DNA of 64,000 nucleotides from Glomus cerebriforme (Eukaryota > Glomeromycota > Glomeromycetes > Glomerales > Glomeraceae), in NCBI GenBank assembly GCA_003550305.1, contig QKYT01000064.1, forward strand, positions 120,502 to 184,501. The letters run 5' to 3'. A program made the translations under genes and the position numbers. This document shows, one piece after another, positions 47,655 to 58,339 of this stretch (the first letter of the stretch is position 1; each line of letters opens with the position of its first letter). Below the pieces are notes generated by a model. It had not been told where the DNA came from, did not search any database, and saw only the letters and a program-made list of their open reading frames with translations.

Positions 47655-48676
47655 TAGGTAAATCCAAGAAAGAAAAAACTCCAAGAACAAAATGGAGTGA
47701 AAATGCTATAAAAGCATTATTGTCTTTTCTTCTTAAAAATAAAAATAAGTTTGAAGAGTTAAAGTATACACGTGGCGTAACTTCTAAACCAAGAAATGTT
47801 CAACTATGAAAAGATGCTGAAGTTTTCCTTTTAACATTTAACTTTGAACTGGTTTATAGCAATATTCAAATTGCTAATAAATGGAAAAATCTTGTAGATA
47901 ACTATAAGGTCTTTTTTAAATAAAATAAAAAAAAATGTATCAAATCTTTTCAATTATTAATTTTGATTTTTTTTTTAATTTAAGGCACAACTTGCAGAGT
48001 CAAAGAAAAGTGGTNGTCCTNCAGTTACTATTCAATATAAAGAAGAGATTGAAGCTATTTTGGATAAAAATAGGCCTACATTAAACCCAAAATCTTATAT
48101 TGACTCTTCTAATTCTCCATCAAGAAAGAAAGGAGATCTTAATATTCAAGAAAGTCTAACAGAAAAGAANCAAATGGAAACTCCATGTGTGATTCCTAAA
48201 ATTGGTAGNANGTATAAAAATAAACATGAAAATAATGATGCAGATATTGATCTAGATGGTCAAAGTAAAAAAAAATCCAAAAAGCATNATGGAAATAATT
48301 TAGGAAACATTCTTCAAAGTTGGATTAAACAGCAAGAAATTAGACAAGCAGAACTTGAAAAAAGAAGAGAAGAAAAAGAAAAAAGAGAGCAAGAACAAAG
48401 ACTAGAATTACTCCATATGAAGCAGCAATCAGATGTGATGCTGTTTGGTATTTTGAATAATCTCTCAAACAGTTTAAATTCTTTGCATAAGAAGCAAAAT
48501 CAAGTGAATCAAGTAAATCAAGGTAAATTGATTTCAAAATTCTGATATATGCACGCATGCGCGCATATGCACATGGACGCGTAATATGACATGTAATATG
48601 ATTTTGAACTTTTATTAAATTTATTTTTTAATTTACAGATGATTTAGAATTTCCTGAATTTGAATATAATGAATAA
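47655..48676 (+). pseudogene. Myb/SANT-like DNA-binding partner of the Harbinger transposase
   Basis: Exons about 47655-47908, 47985-48522 and 48639-48676. Exon 1 carries the trihelix/SANT-like domain (PRTKWSENAIKALLSFLL, then VFLLTFNFELVYSNIQIANK and WKNLVDNYK). A TGA at 47806-47808 interrupts it where a conserved Trp is expected (VQL-W-KDAEVFL). The middle is charged, with a long coiled coil (QAELEKRREEKEKREQEQ) typical of these proteins, and the end reads DLEFPEFEYNE. In active Harbinger elements this protein carries the transposase to the DNA ends. The donor after exon 1 (GTCTTT) is poor. N bases blur several codons. Confidence 0.75.
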
Positions 48677-48759
48677 TTAGTAATGTAATTCTTTTGTAAT
48701 TCTTTTTGTAATTGATCATTTATAACAATAAAGAAATTANAAATTTCTAGCAAAATTTA

Positions 48760-49767
48760 TTATTGGTATCTTCTCATATTTCTTTGATTCCATAAAAAAT
48801 TACATATTGAATTTCTAATTGCATTACCTTCAGATGTTTCAGTAGCATTTAATTTCCCATTTACATCAGTTCCTATTTCATGATATTGCTCTTCTGGTGG
48901 TAAAAAATCACATCTTTCTTCACAAATATTATGCAATATACAACAAGTAGTTATAATATGTGATACTATTTCAAATGAAACTTCTAACTTGTTAAGAAGA
49001 CATCTCCATCTACCCTTTAATAAACCAAAAGCTTGTTCTACTTTAATTCTTGTCTGTGAATATTTATAATTAAAATATGTTTATTCTTGGGTTAATCCTT
49101 TACCAATATCTTTATATGACACTATCAGCCAACTAAGGTTTGGATATNNCNCATCACCTAAAATATATTTATTATTAAAAGGANTTGTTGTTAAATGATT
49201 TTGATTATTAAATTTATCATAAAGATTGGAATTTACTAAAATTCTACTATCATGTATAGAACCTGGCCAACCAACACATATATNCAAAAANTTTTTTTTA
49301 TGATCAACTACTGCTTNTAAAANAATAGAATAAAATCCCTTTCTGTTAAAATAATCAACAGGAAACAAATGAGGTGCTTTAATTGGTATGTGACTACNAT
49401 CAATANTGCCAATTACATTNGAAATATTTCCAATTCTTTTGAATCCATTTGTAACTCTATTGATTTCTAATTCTGTAGTTGGAAAAATAATTTTTTCAGT
49501 TAAAAATTTGGAAATTATTGCATCAAAAAATTGTCTTAATGCATAACTGATAGTTGATTCACCCATTCCAAACTTTTCTCCTATAGATCTAAAACACTCT
49601 CCAGTAGCAAGAAACCATAATGAAGCAGCAATTTTTTNTTCNCATGCAAGTCCAGTTATACCAGGTTCACTACTATTTCTTCTTAAAAGTGGTATTATCT
49701 CACAACATAACCATTCAAATGTAGTTCTAGTTAATCTAAAATGACTTTTAAATTCAAAATCCTGCAT
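48760..49767 (-). pseudogene. Harbinger (HARBI1/DDE_4) transposase
   Basis: Minus-strand frame from MQDFEFKSHFRLTRTTFEWL to RRYQ(stop), about 335 codons, with one premature stop at 49081-49083 after KGLTQE. Family marks: SLWFLATGECFRSIGEKFGM, GESTISYALRQFFDAI, then IGxIDxSHIPIKAP (first catalytic Asp), a second acidic block CVGWPGSIHDSRIL, LGDxxYPNLSWL and a final RIKVEQAFGLLKGRWRCLLN. An upstream frame at 49789-50013 may be a 5' exon. Several residues are unreadable because of N. One stop only, so it is recently dead or a consensus artefact. Confidence 0.83.
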
Positions 49768-50307
49768 ATTTAAATATATTTCATTAAACTAATACTGAGA
49801 TATTGACCTATTTAATTTTCTCAGTTCAATAATCTCCTCATTATGCTNTGAATATAATAAAATNAAAGGCAAAATATTTAAATNATCNTCTTCCTGTTCA
49901 ATTGCTAAGTAAGAAGTAATTAGAACTTCTTCAAGTTCAATNTGTTTAATAANTATAATAATTATTATTAAAATAATAATTTGGATTTGGATTTCACTAA
50001 TTTCATTATTCATCNCTAAAAAATATTACAGGNAAAATATAAAATTTTATTAAATTTGAACGTTAAAAAATTAATTTAAAAAAATGCGTACATCAGATCA
50101 CAGATCTGCACAGGTGATTTTTCTGCGCACTTTAGAAAAAATTTCTGCAGATTTTTGCATGTCAAAAAATTTGCACAGAAAAATTTATTATTGGATTTAA
50201 CATTTACTANCACAGCTTTATATGATTTACAATTGACATTCTAAACTAGACTATGGTCACTACTAAAATCTAACTGCACTAAAAACAAAAGCTTCTCTTT
50301 TTCTTCC

Positions 50308-51310
50308 TTATGTTATTAATGGTTTGGGCAATGCTTCAGTTGGTTCAATTCTAACAAACAACTACAAAAAAAAAAAAGAAAAAAAGAAGTTTAATAAAAT
50401 GGTTTAAAGAAAGATTTGGGATCTATCAAAACTTACCAGGATTTCTGTGTAGAAAATTCTTCGAAATTCTGTCACCCATTCATATGATTCGTCTGGCAAT
50501 ATCGGTATCTACAAAAAAAAAAGAAAGTAACATTAAAAATGTTACTAAAAAAGATTACTCCTGCCCCTCTCCATTTACCTTTCACCCAAAGTCCAATTCA
50601 TATGATTCGTCTGGCAATATTGGTATCTACAAAAAAAAAAAAAGTAACGTTAAAAACGTTACTAAAAAAAAGATTAAAAAACCCCCCATTTACCTTTTAC
50701 CCAAAGTCCAATTCGTATGATTCATTCGGCAATATCGATATCTACAAAAAAAAGAAAGTAACATTAAAAACATTACTAAAAAAGATTAAAAAAAACCCCT
50801 NNNNNNNNNNNNNNNNNNNNNNNNNNNNNNNNNNNNNNNNNNNNNNNNNNNNNNNNNNNNNNNNNNNNNNNNNNNNNNNNNNNNNNNNNNNNNNNNNNNN
50901 NNNNNNNNNNNNNNNNNNNNNNNNNNNNNNNNNNNNNNNNNNNNNNNNNNNNNNNNNNNNNNNNNNNNNNNNNNNNNNNNNNNNNNNNNNNNNNNNNNNN
51001 NNNNNNNNNNNNNNNNNNNNNNNNNNNNNNNNNNNGTTCGTATGATTCGTCCGGCAATATCGATATCTACAAAAAAAAGAAAGTAACATTAAAAATGGTA
51101 TTAAAAAAGATTAAAAAAAGCTCCCTTTACCTTTCGCCCAAAGTTCAGTTCATATGATTCGTCCGGCAATATCGATATTTACAAAAAAAAGAGAAAAGAA
51201 AGTAACATTAAAAACATTACTAAAAAAGATTAAAAAAAACCCCCTCCCCATTTACCAGTCCAGTTCATATGATTCGTCCGGCAATACCTACAAAAAAAAA
51301 GAAAGTAAAC
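50308..51310 (-). repeat. Mini-exon/hairpin-intron array 2 (6 or more units, gap inside)
   Basis: Read on the minus strand: a terminal exon 50308-50361 (LFVRIEPTEALPKPLIT, stop), an intron of 75 bases, exon 50437-50508 (24 codons, IPILPDESYEWVTEFRR...), an intron of 70 bases, then 48-base repeat exons (50579-50626 and more near 50693-50741, 51041-51067, 51131-51178, 51249-51288). Each is preceded by a T-run plus GTAG (or GTAA) and followed by GTAAATGG-type donors. The 16-residue unit is I[P/S]ILPDESYELDFG+K; differences between units are largely silent (CCA/CCG, TAT/TAC, TTG/CTG). Two units end GGG-TGA-AAG and one GGG-TAA-AAG where a fourth keeps GGG-CGA-AAG, so stops arose later. Introns hold the hairpin GTAACATT-AAA-AATGTTAC (50527-50545) or GTAACGTT-AAA-AACGTTAC (50644-50662). 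The 235-base N gap would fit about two units. Confidence 0.65.
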
Positions 51311-51481
51311 GATATAAAAAAAATCTTGATTTTTATTAGCAAATGGATATAATAGTAGATCATATACTATATATAGTTACACTTAATTTTGTGAATCAAG
51401 ATTGAATGTTAATCTTAATCTCAAGCTAATTCTAATCTCAATCTTAATCCAATCCTAATCACGCAATTTGTGAAGACACCC

Positions 51482-51877
51482 AATAATATTTGAAGGCATC
51501 TCTGAAAAACTTGCATCTGCAATTTTTAAAATTCTTTAGAATTTCTTGTTGTATTATCCTTTGCTTTTATTTTTGAAAGATAACCAATAAGGATTATAGC
51601 ATCAGGTTCATTCTGCAACTAACTTGGAATATTACCTAGTGAAATATAAATTGGATGTTCTGATGTTTTTTCAAGATGATCACATGTAGTTGCATCAGCA
51701 TAAATAATAATTGATAGTAAATCATTGTTGATAGAAATGGTTTTTTCTGTTATTTTTCATCATTTACTTTCAAATTGTTTACTGTAAATCCTAATTGATG
51801 TATTGTTATCTTGATATCAAAAAATAAATATTGGACTGAAAAATAATTCTGTGAATTATTAGTTGATAATAAAAATT
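51482..51877 (-). pseudogene. Plavaka-type transposase fragment, central part
   Basis: Minus-strand translation reads IIIYADATTCDHLEKTSEHP, IYISLGNIPS(stop)LQNEPDA, IILIGYLSKIKAKDNTTRN and VFQRCLQIL, the well-kept core of Plavaka transposases of fungi (D-A-T sugar-strand Asp block). The stop at 51619-51621 replaces the conserved Trp (TGG to TAG). The fragment ends abruptly at the right terminus of the Harbinger element and starts at a LINE insertion. Confidence 0.75.
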
Positions 51878-53617
51878 TTTTTTTTTTAAACCTTTAACAA
51901 GTACAAAATTTTATTAATGATTATTTATGAATATACCATTAGCACACTAAATTTAGTACATATTACAAGTTACTCTTATTTGATTAAAGTCATCATAACT
52001 ATTAAAGGGTACACACTTTCTTTATTGTGAATGGAAAAATGTCCCATTTTCCCTTAGACATCTATACATGCCCACAGTCTTAGAAAAGAGCAGATGATCT
52101 GATAAAGTTACTTCATACCTGCTGAAAAAGTAAGGTGAGGAAGAGATCACTATTACCAAAATAAACTGTATGGTACAATCCCATATGTATTCAGCCTGAG
52201 AAATCTTACCTTGCCTTAAAGAATGGAGTACTTAAAAGGTTATCTTTACTTTACAGTAAACACTATTACTCTTATTAATGGAAATTTTTAAACTTTTTTT
52301 TAATACTATTTTCTCTAACCTGCTAATACCCTTCCTATCCAACCCTATACATGCTTTTTCAACCTAAAATGATCCCTGCCTGGGCCTTCCAGATCATTCT
52401 CCTATCTTCCATCATCCTAGAACAAAATCTTCTATGTCTTACCACTTATATCTAATTCCCTTCAGGTTACCTAAATCTCCCCTTAAATTAATTTGGATCT
52501 TCAAACCAGCAAGAAATATTGATAACTTTATAGAGACCGAATGCTGATATCAGCCTTCAAAAAGGAAAAACAATATAACAAATAAGCTTTCTAATGACCT
52601 CCAGGACTTGGTTACAGGCATACTTTGAAACTAAAATTGCATATATTGATCAGATCTCTGCTCTCATGCTTTGTAGGCAATTCCTTCTCACTTTGATCCA
52701 GCGATACTACAAAGTTAATTACACGAATTTAACATAAAGTCACTTCTGTCAACACAAGTAATAATTTAAAAGTTAGAAAAACAGAAAGGTGGTATCCTGA
52801 TGATTACAATCTGAATAAATCAAGAAGAAGTTTCCAGTATACAAAAATAAGAAAAGTGCAAGCAGATAAATTTTTTAATACAACTATCCAATCAAATCAA
52901 TATCTTAAAGATACATAAAGGAATCATCATCTATGAAACTAAACTAAAGAAAATGAAACAACAATGGGAACCAATCACATAACAGTGATTAGCTGCAGAT
53001 CAAATTTTGAATACCCCCCACTTCCTCACTTAAAGTAACAAGTATGAAGAAGAAAATAGCATGCTGCACCTTCTCAAGAACTACTTAGAGAGAGGTACCT
53101 CAAAGAGACCAAAAAATGAAAACTAAATTAAAAAAACAACAACCAAATACCAAACTAGTTGGATTACTTCCTTCTATATCTAGTACACCAAAAAGAACTC
53201 CTTTGTTATCCAAGCTCATGCTTTAACTCTATGAAAAGATCTTTACTTCCAAAGAAACTTCATGCTAAGCTAATTTTTGAGTTCACCAGAAGCAGCTACA
53301 AGTCTTTCTCTCCATCTTGTGTAAGAAAGAGTACCTAAAAATACCAAGCGGCCTCTTTGGTATAAACTTTGAAAAAGACGTAGATAACTGAAAATTATCG
53401 TAAACTTGATATGTGAAGAAACTTAGTGGACCAGAGACTATAATTCATATTTTCTAAAGCTTTCTAGTTAACTTTAACAGCATAGCAACACTTTTCCTAT
53501 AACTAAAAGACCACTTTCTTAGAGCAAAATAGCCAAAAAGTGCAACTTTTCTTTCTCAAACTTCTTGGGAGAAATAGGCATAGGGATCATCAGGGAGAGT
53601 GCCCCTGAATTCATTTC
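51878..53617 (-). mobile_element. LINE insertion inside the Plavaka element
   Basis: Bounded by a 17-base target duplication, AGTTGATAATAAAAATT (51861-51877) and AGTTAATAATAAAAATT (53618-53634), 16 of 17 identical. A poly-T run at the low end (about 51876-51887) shows the insert is on the minus strand with its poly-A tail there. The sequence is less AT-rich than the surroundings. Minus-strand reading keeps fragments such as NEFRGTLPDDPYAYFSQEV and LFGVLDIEGSNPTSLVFG between stops. The 3' end after the poly-T resembles that of the copy at 14638. Probably 5'-truncated. Confidence 0.68.
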
Positions 53618-54350
53618 AGTTAATAATAAAAATTATAATCTATATCCTAGAAATTTGTAATAGAAATTGTTTTGAATTTTATATAAAAAAATTCATTAAT
53701 ATCAAGAAATTTATGATCTTTTTTGGTGCTTTTTGGTAATAAATTTTTATCAGTAGAATTTTAACTATTATTGATCAACTTAATTATTCTATCATTACAA
53801 GAATTTGATAATTGGTATTCCATAATGATTTTTATAAATTCTTGGTAAATATCATTTGGCCATTTAGTATTTGGCAAATACATTTTGTCTGTTGTAACAT
53901 TAGCTAATATGGTCCTATAAAAATCTTTAAGATCGATAGATAACAGAAATGTCAAATTATTATCAATTTTTTCATCTGTTTTGTCATCTTTTTCACTTTT
54001 CCTATTTTTTTCTACAAGTATTTCTATGGTTATTCTATTATCATCAATTCAATATCTTCATTCTATTTGTTATTTAATATCAAAAATCTAATTAGTATTA
54101 AATTATTTTCAATATGATAGTTATCATGAACTTACTATCTGATCCTCAGTTAGTAAATCGTCATCCCAAAGACCAGGTTTATCGATTGGTAAATCATTAT
54201 TCCAAAGGTCAGATTCTTTATAAGTTATGTTTGAATAAAAAGTTTTACCTTTATTTTCAGCAATATATTGATGTTTGATAGAAATATGACATTTTAAAGC
54301 ATAGAGAGTTGCAAAGGTTCAAAAATAATATAAGCATTTAAAAGTTATCT
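53618..54350 (-). pseudogene. Plavaka-type transposase, N-terminal part
   Basis: Minus strand from about 54350: a C2H2-like remnant (ALKCHISIKHQYIAENK), an acidic stretch, then ORF 53761-53955 (MYLPNTKWPNDIYQEFIKII, EYQLSNSCNDRIIKLIN) and its extension NLLPKSTKKDHKFLDINEFF ... KFKTISITNF. This is the usual order of Plavaka proteins and joins in frame order to 51482-51877 once the LINE is removed. Confidence 0.7.
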
Positions 54351-54479
54351 TATTTGATGTATCAAATGTATCGAAAAAATTGTTTAACAAAATTTATTTT
54401 CTTTCAATGACAAATTGATGATATTTAATTAACTTCCAATAATTATTAATGAATAATTGAAAATTGAATTATTGTTATT

Positions 54480-54740
54480 TAATCGATAAACTACATAAGT
54501 TAATTTGATTTTAATAATTGAAAATTAATTAAATAATATACTTTTTAAATAAATATAATAATTGCAAACAATTAACTAAATTGAAAAATCATGTAATTGA
54601 GTTAATTTGATTTTAATAATTAAAGATCAATTAAATAATACACTTCTTAAACAAATACTGTAATTGCAAATAATTGACTAAATTAAAGAATCATGATAAT
54701 TAAATTAATTTGATTTTAATAATTAAAGAATTACATCAAT
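54480..54740. repeat. Three-copy tandem repeat, period about 101
   Basis: TTAATTTGATTTTAATAATT recurs at about 54500, 54602 and 54703, followed by related AATTAAATAATA..CTT and TAATTGCAAA.AATT blocks. No coding. Confidence 0.6.
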
Positions 54741-54869
54741 TATTATTATCATGCCAAAAGTAAAATAATTAATATTAATTAAATCATTTTAAGTAAGATT
54801 CATAATTATATCAAAAAATAGCAAGAGTATATATAAGCATAACTTAAACTTTCTATTAACTTTTCTGAT

Positions 54870-55240
54870 CATGCTTTTTTTTCTCACTTACATTTTTCTT
54901 TTTATATGCTTTTTAACATTTTTCTTCTTGCTTTCTAACATTTTTTTCACATACTTTTTAACTTTTCTTTACTTTTTAATAATTTTTTCTTACACACTTT
55001 TTAACTTTTCTTTGCTTTTTAAAATTTTTTTTTACATATTTTTTTAACTTTTCTTTGCTTTTTAACATTTTTTTTCGCATATTTTTTAACTTTTTTTTTG
55101 CTTTATAATATTTTTTTCTTGCTTACATTTTTCTTTTCACACACTTTTTAATATTTTTTTTTGCACACTTTTTTAAAATATTAGTGCTTTCTTACTCATT
55201 TTTCAAATTTTCTCATTTTCTCACTTTTTTTTAAAAAAAA
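54870..55240. repeat. Pyrimidine-rich low-complexity array
   Basis: About nine imperfect copies of a roughly 40-base unit built from CTTTTTAACTTTTCTTTGCTT and TTTTTTTCACATA. One strand is nearly pure pyrimidine. Confidence 0.6.
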
Positions 55241-55275
55241 TGCTTTATAAATATCAGTGAGTTAAATTTTTGGAA

Positions 55276-55552
55276 ATGCCAAACCAAAAATATTATAAAT
55301 TGGATAAAGAACATAGTAATAAAAGTTCATCAAGAAATACAAAAGGTAATAATAACTACTACATTATTATATTAATAAATATTAATACATATTGAATGTT
55401 TTATTTTAGTTACAAGAGGTACAAGAGATACAGTATATGCAAGAGGCTTAAAAAGAAGTAAATGTGTTGTTATATGTTTTTATGAAACATATGCTAAAGA
55501 AGATGAAGATAAAGAAAAAGAAGAAGAAGTTTTAAATTCTTCTCATCAATAA
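55276..55552 (+). CDS. Possible small two-exon gene, 70 aa
   Basis: Exons 55276-55345 and 55410-55552 join across a 64-base intron with GTAATA...TTATTTTAG ends, in frame, to 70 residues: MPNQKYYKLDKEHSNKSSSR, then VTRGTRDTVYARGLKRSKCV and an acidic tail ending SSHQ. It sits after a pyrimidine-rich array that could act as a promoter. No family recognised; it may be the first part of a larger decayed gene. Confidence 0.35.
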
Positions 55553-55559
55553 TCTACTT

Positions 55560-56468
55560 TTATCATCTCACAACCATTTTCAATTCAACAATCATCATCT
55601 CAACAATTGGCTATATCACTAATAATTATCAATCCAGAAATTATTATGAGTCGACCTTATATGTCAATAATGTCACCTACCCCCTACTGAGAGATAATGA
55701 AGTTGACACTTAACACCTATAGTTGAACTGCTTATAGCTGAACCTACCCAACTAAAGTTAACATTCAATATCTATATTAAATCTTCTATAGCTGAACCCA
55801 TCCAAAGTCAACATTTAACCCGATGGTCAGATAAATTTCATTTGATAATTGTGACTCTCTTAATAATATTGAGGCAATGTTAATAAAACAATATAAATAA
55901 ATTCATGTTTTATACAAATTGCAAAAATATTGCTTAAAAAAATTTCATGGCTTTAGATTTAAGTAAAAAAAATTAAATAATGATAAAGATAATGAACTTA
56001 GTTTAAAAGTATTTACATTTAGATATTTAATATCATAAGTTATTTATCACTATATTATATAGGATGGATATAGTGCAGTAAATGCTAATTTTTTCCAAAT
56101 AACATATAGTCGAAGTTTGATGAATATAAATGATCCTTGAAAAATTAGCTAAATTCAAACTATTTGAATTATATTCATAGATTGGGTAAACGAGAATAGA
56201 TTAACACCTTTAGCGAAAAACATTATTCTCTGTTAATTATTGTTAATTAATTGTTAATTTTTAAATATTTAATTTTAATTTTATTTTATGATAGATCATG
56301 TGAAAAATAAAAGACATGAGAAAAAGTCATGTCTCAGCAATCCAATCTGTTATTCTCAAAACATGCAAACTGCAATTAGCAAATAATAGACATAAAATCT
56401 CAAAAGATATTCTGAAATGAAAGCAATCCAGGAAAATAAAAGATAATTATAATAGATTATTCACTGAA
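55560..56468. other. AT-rich region with a degenerate duplicated block
   Basis: At 55700-55825 two related blocks recur (AGTTGACACTTAAC.CCTATAG and AAAGTTAACATTCAATATCTAT, each followed by TATAGCTGAACC.A.CCAA). An ORF fragment at 55580-55680 lacks a start. The remainder holds nothing recognised. Confidence 0.4.
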
Positions 56469-56476
56469 AGTACCAT

Positions 56477-56719
56477 TAGGGATACGCAATTTGATTTGAC
56501 ATTTGACATTTGATTTGAATTTGATTTGAATTTGCAAATTCAAATCAGCTTTTTTTGATTTGATTCGAATTCGATTTGATTTGATTTGAAAATTCTTTAA
56601 TTTGATTGGTCAATTCGACAAATATTTGATATTTGATTCGAATTTGATTCGAACCTGATTTGATTTGACAAATTCAAATTGGCTTCATATTTGATTTGAT
56701 TCGAGTTTGAGGAACCCTA
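56477..56719. mobile_element. hAT-type MITE made of TTTGATTTGAAT repeats
   Basis: A 243-base element with an exact 8-base duplication AGTACCAT at 56469-56476 and 56720-56727. Ends are inverted: TAGGGATACGCAA (left) and TAGGGTTCCTCAA (right, complement), 10 of 13 matching; TAGGG fits hAT termini and the 8-base duplication is hAT-typical. The interior is almost entirely the repeat (A)TTTGATTTGAATT/TTCGAATT. No coding capacity. Confidence 0.78.
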
Positions 56720-57299
56720 AGTACCATGATAGAGAATATTACCTGCATTTCTATCGCTAAATGATGCTAGCAAAGAAAGATTTAATGATATATATATTTA
56801 TACCACATCTATATACGATATATTATTAAATCTGAATTATTCCACTCTCAAAGTCTTCAGAAAACTGTTGGAATTGTGATTAAAAAGATTTAGGATATTC
56901 ATCAAATTCATTTTATTATTTAAAAATTAATTTTATTAATTAAAGTCAAAATTAGAATGTGATTGATAAAACTGGTCAAATTAAGCTTAGCGATTCAACA
57001 TCAGTCTTACGTGAAAAAAATGCCCAATAATTATAGTAAAAATAAATCTACTAATGATAATGAAGATAAAGAAGAGTTACTGAAGACAAAATGATATTTA
57101 ATGATACAAGTTTTATAATATATAATAAATTATTTGATTAATAATGTTAATTATTTTAATTTTAAGTTTAATATCATTTATAATTTTATTACTTTTTGAT
57201 TAAGGTTTCCATTTACAATCTTCTTTAATTAAAAAATAATTATAATTATTATTTTTTTATTTTTATTTTTATTTTATTTTTATCCACTTATTATAATAA

Positions 57300-57480
57300 T
57301 AAGTTTTGGACTTGTCTAATTACTTTTTTCAATTGGACAGTTTTGGATGATCTAAAACTGATTTTGGATAAACTAAATTATTCAAAATTTCTATGAGTTT
57401 TGAACTGTTCAAAACTGTCCAAAATCAAGTTTTGGACTGTTCAAAACTTGTCCAAAATCCATATTTGATAAATTGTAGAT
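57300..57480. repeat. Inverted-repeat cluster of TTTTGGAC/GTCCAAAA
   Basis: TTTTGGACTTGTC at the left and GACAAGTTTTGAACAGTCC on the complement at the right, with inner copies of AACTGTCCAAAA and TTTTGGACAG. It can fold into a long imperfect hairpin; possibly a short non-autonomous element. No target duplication found. Confidence 0.5.
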
Positions 57481-57553
57481 TGATTTATTTAAATAATCTT
57501 TTTTTTTTACTTCACATTCTAATTACTTTTTTTTCATTTACACCACATTATTT

Positions 57554-57775
57554 ATGCTACATAATAGCAGAGGTCATCCTAGGCATATACTTTCTACATA
57601 TATAATAGTTTTAAAAAAAACTAATATAAGAGATAAAGAATGTCAATGTGTTTGCAAAACCTATACTGAAGTTTTAAAAGACAAAGCTAAACCTATAGTA
57701 AATAGAAAGGAAAGAATTCATAAACATTTAGCAATTTATGAGCATTTTTGGACTAATTTGTATAATTTTTTTTAG
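57554..57775 (+). pseudogene. BED-like zinc-finger fragment
   Basis: 73-codon frame: MLHNSRGHPRHILSTYIIVL, then CQCVCKTYTEVLKDKAKPIV and NRKERIHKHLAIYEHFW. The C.C..C ... H...H/C..F spacing resembles a degenerate BED finger (last Cys replaced by Tyr), as in hAT transposases. No downstream transposase found. Confidence 0.4.
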
Positions 57776-58339
57776 TCAATAACAATTATTAATAAATAAT
57801 AAAGCTATATTATTAGTTCTAATAAATCCTCTTATTATTAAATGATTTACTAATTTATAAAATTAGCCAAAATTAGTTATAATTCTAGCCAGAATTAACT
57901 TTAAATCATATAATCTATCCAAAACCTGTTCATTAAAAAGAGATTTTAGTTTTGGGACAAATGTTCAAAATATCAATTAGTCTAATTACTTAATATTAGT
58001 TTATCACTTAACATTTTTTTTATTTTTATTGCTTAATATTTTTTTTCTTATTTTATTACTAAATTTTTTATTTTTATTGCTTAATATTTTTTCTTATTTT
58101 TATCACTACATTTTTTTTATTACATTATTTTATATAATATTTTATATAATAAAATAGGCAAAATATAGCTGGTAATCCTATCATCATAACGAATGACCCT
58201 TTAAGATTAACCAATCAGAATTAGTTTATTTGGTCACATGTATATACTGATGTATACATGTATTACATAAAATTATGTTTACCCGTTTATCTGTGTATTA
58301 TGCATCACATATATCTGTATTTCATTTTATTAGAAAAAA

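Larger units (their letters stand above)
47301..51481. mobile_element. PIF/Harbinger DNA transposon, 4.2 kb, with mini-exon cargo
   Basis: Terminal inverted repeats GGGTGTCTTCACAAAATGCG (left, 47301) and GGGTGTCTTCACAAATTGCG (right, ending 51481), followed on both sides by GTGATT and GAGATTA-rich subterminal repeats. Between them lie a Myb/SANT-like protein gene (plus) and a HARBI1-type transposase (minus), the standard two-gene Harbinger set. A tandem mini-exon array (50308-51300) fills the right end. Isolated N bases occur through 48014-50210, and a 235-base N gap falls at 50801-51035. The target duplication is not resolved: flanking bases do not give a clean TTA/TAA. Confidence 0.82.

Noticed and set aside
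50742..51089. Long ORFs running through 50742-51089 on both strands
   Set aside because: They consist mostly of N and are artefacts of the assembly gap.
52300..53610. Plus-strand LINE coding in 52300-53610
   Set aside because: The poly-T at the low end and the target duplication place the element on the minus strand; plus-strand matches were short and broken.
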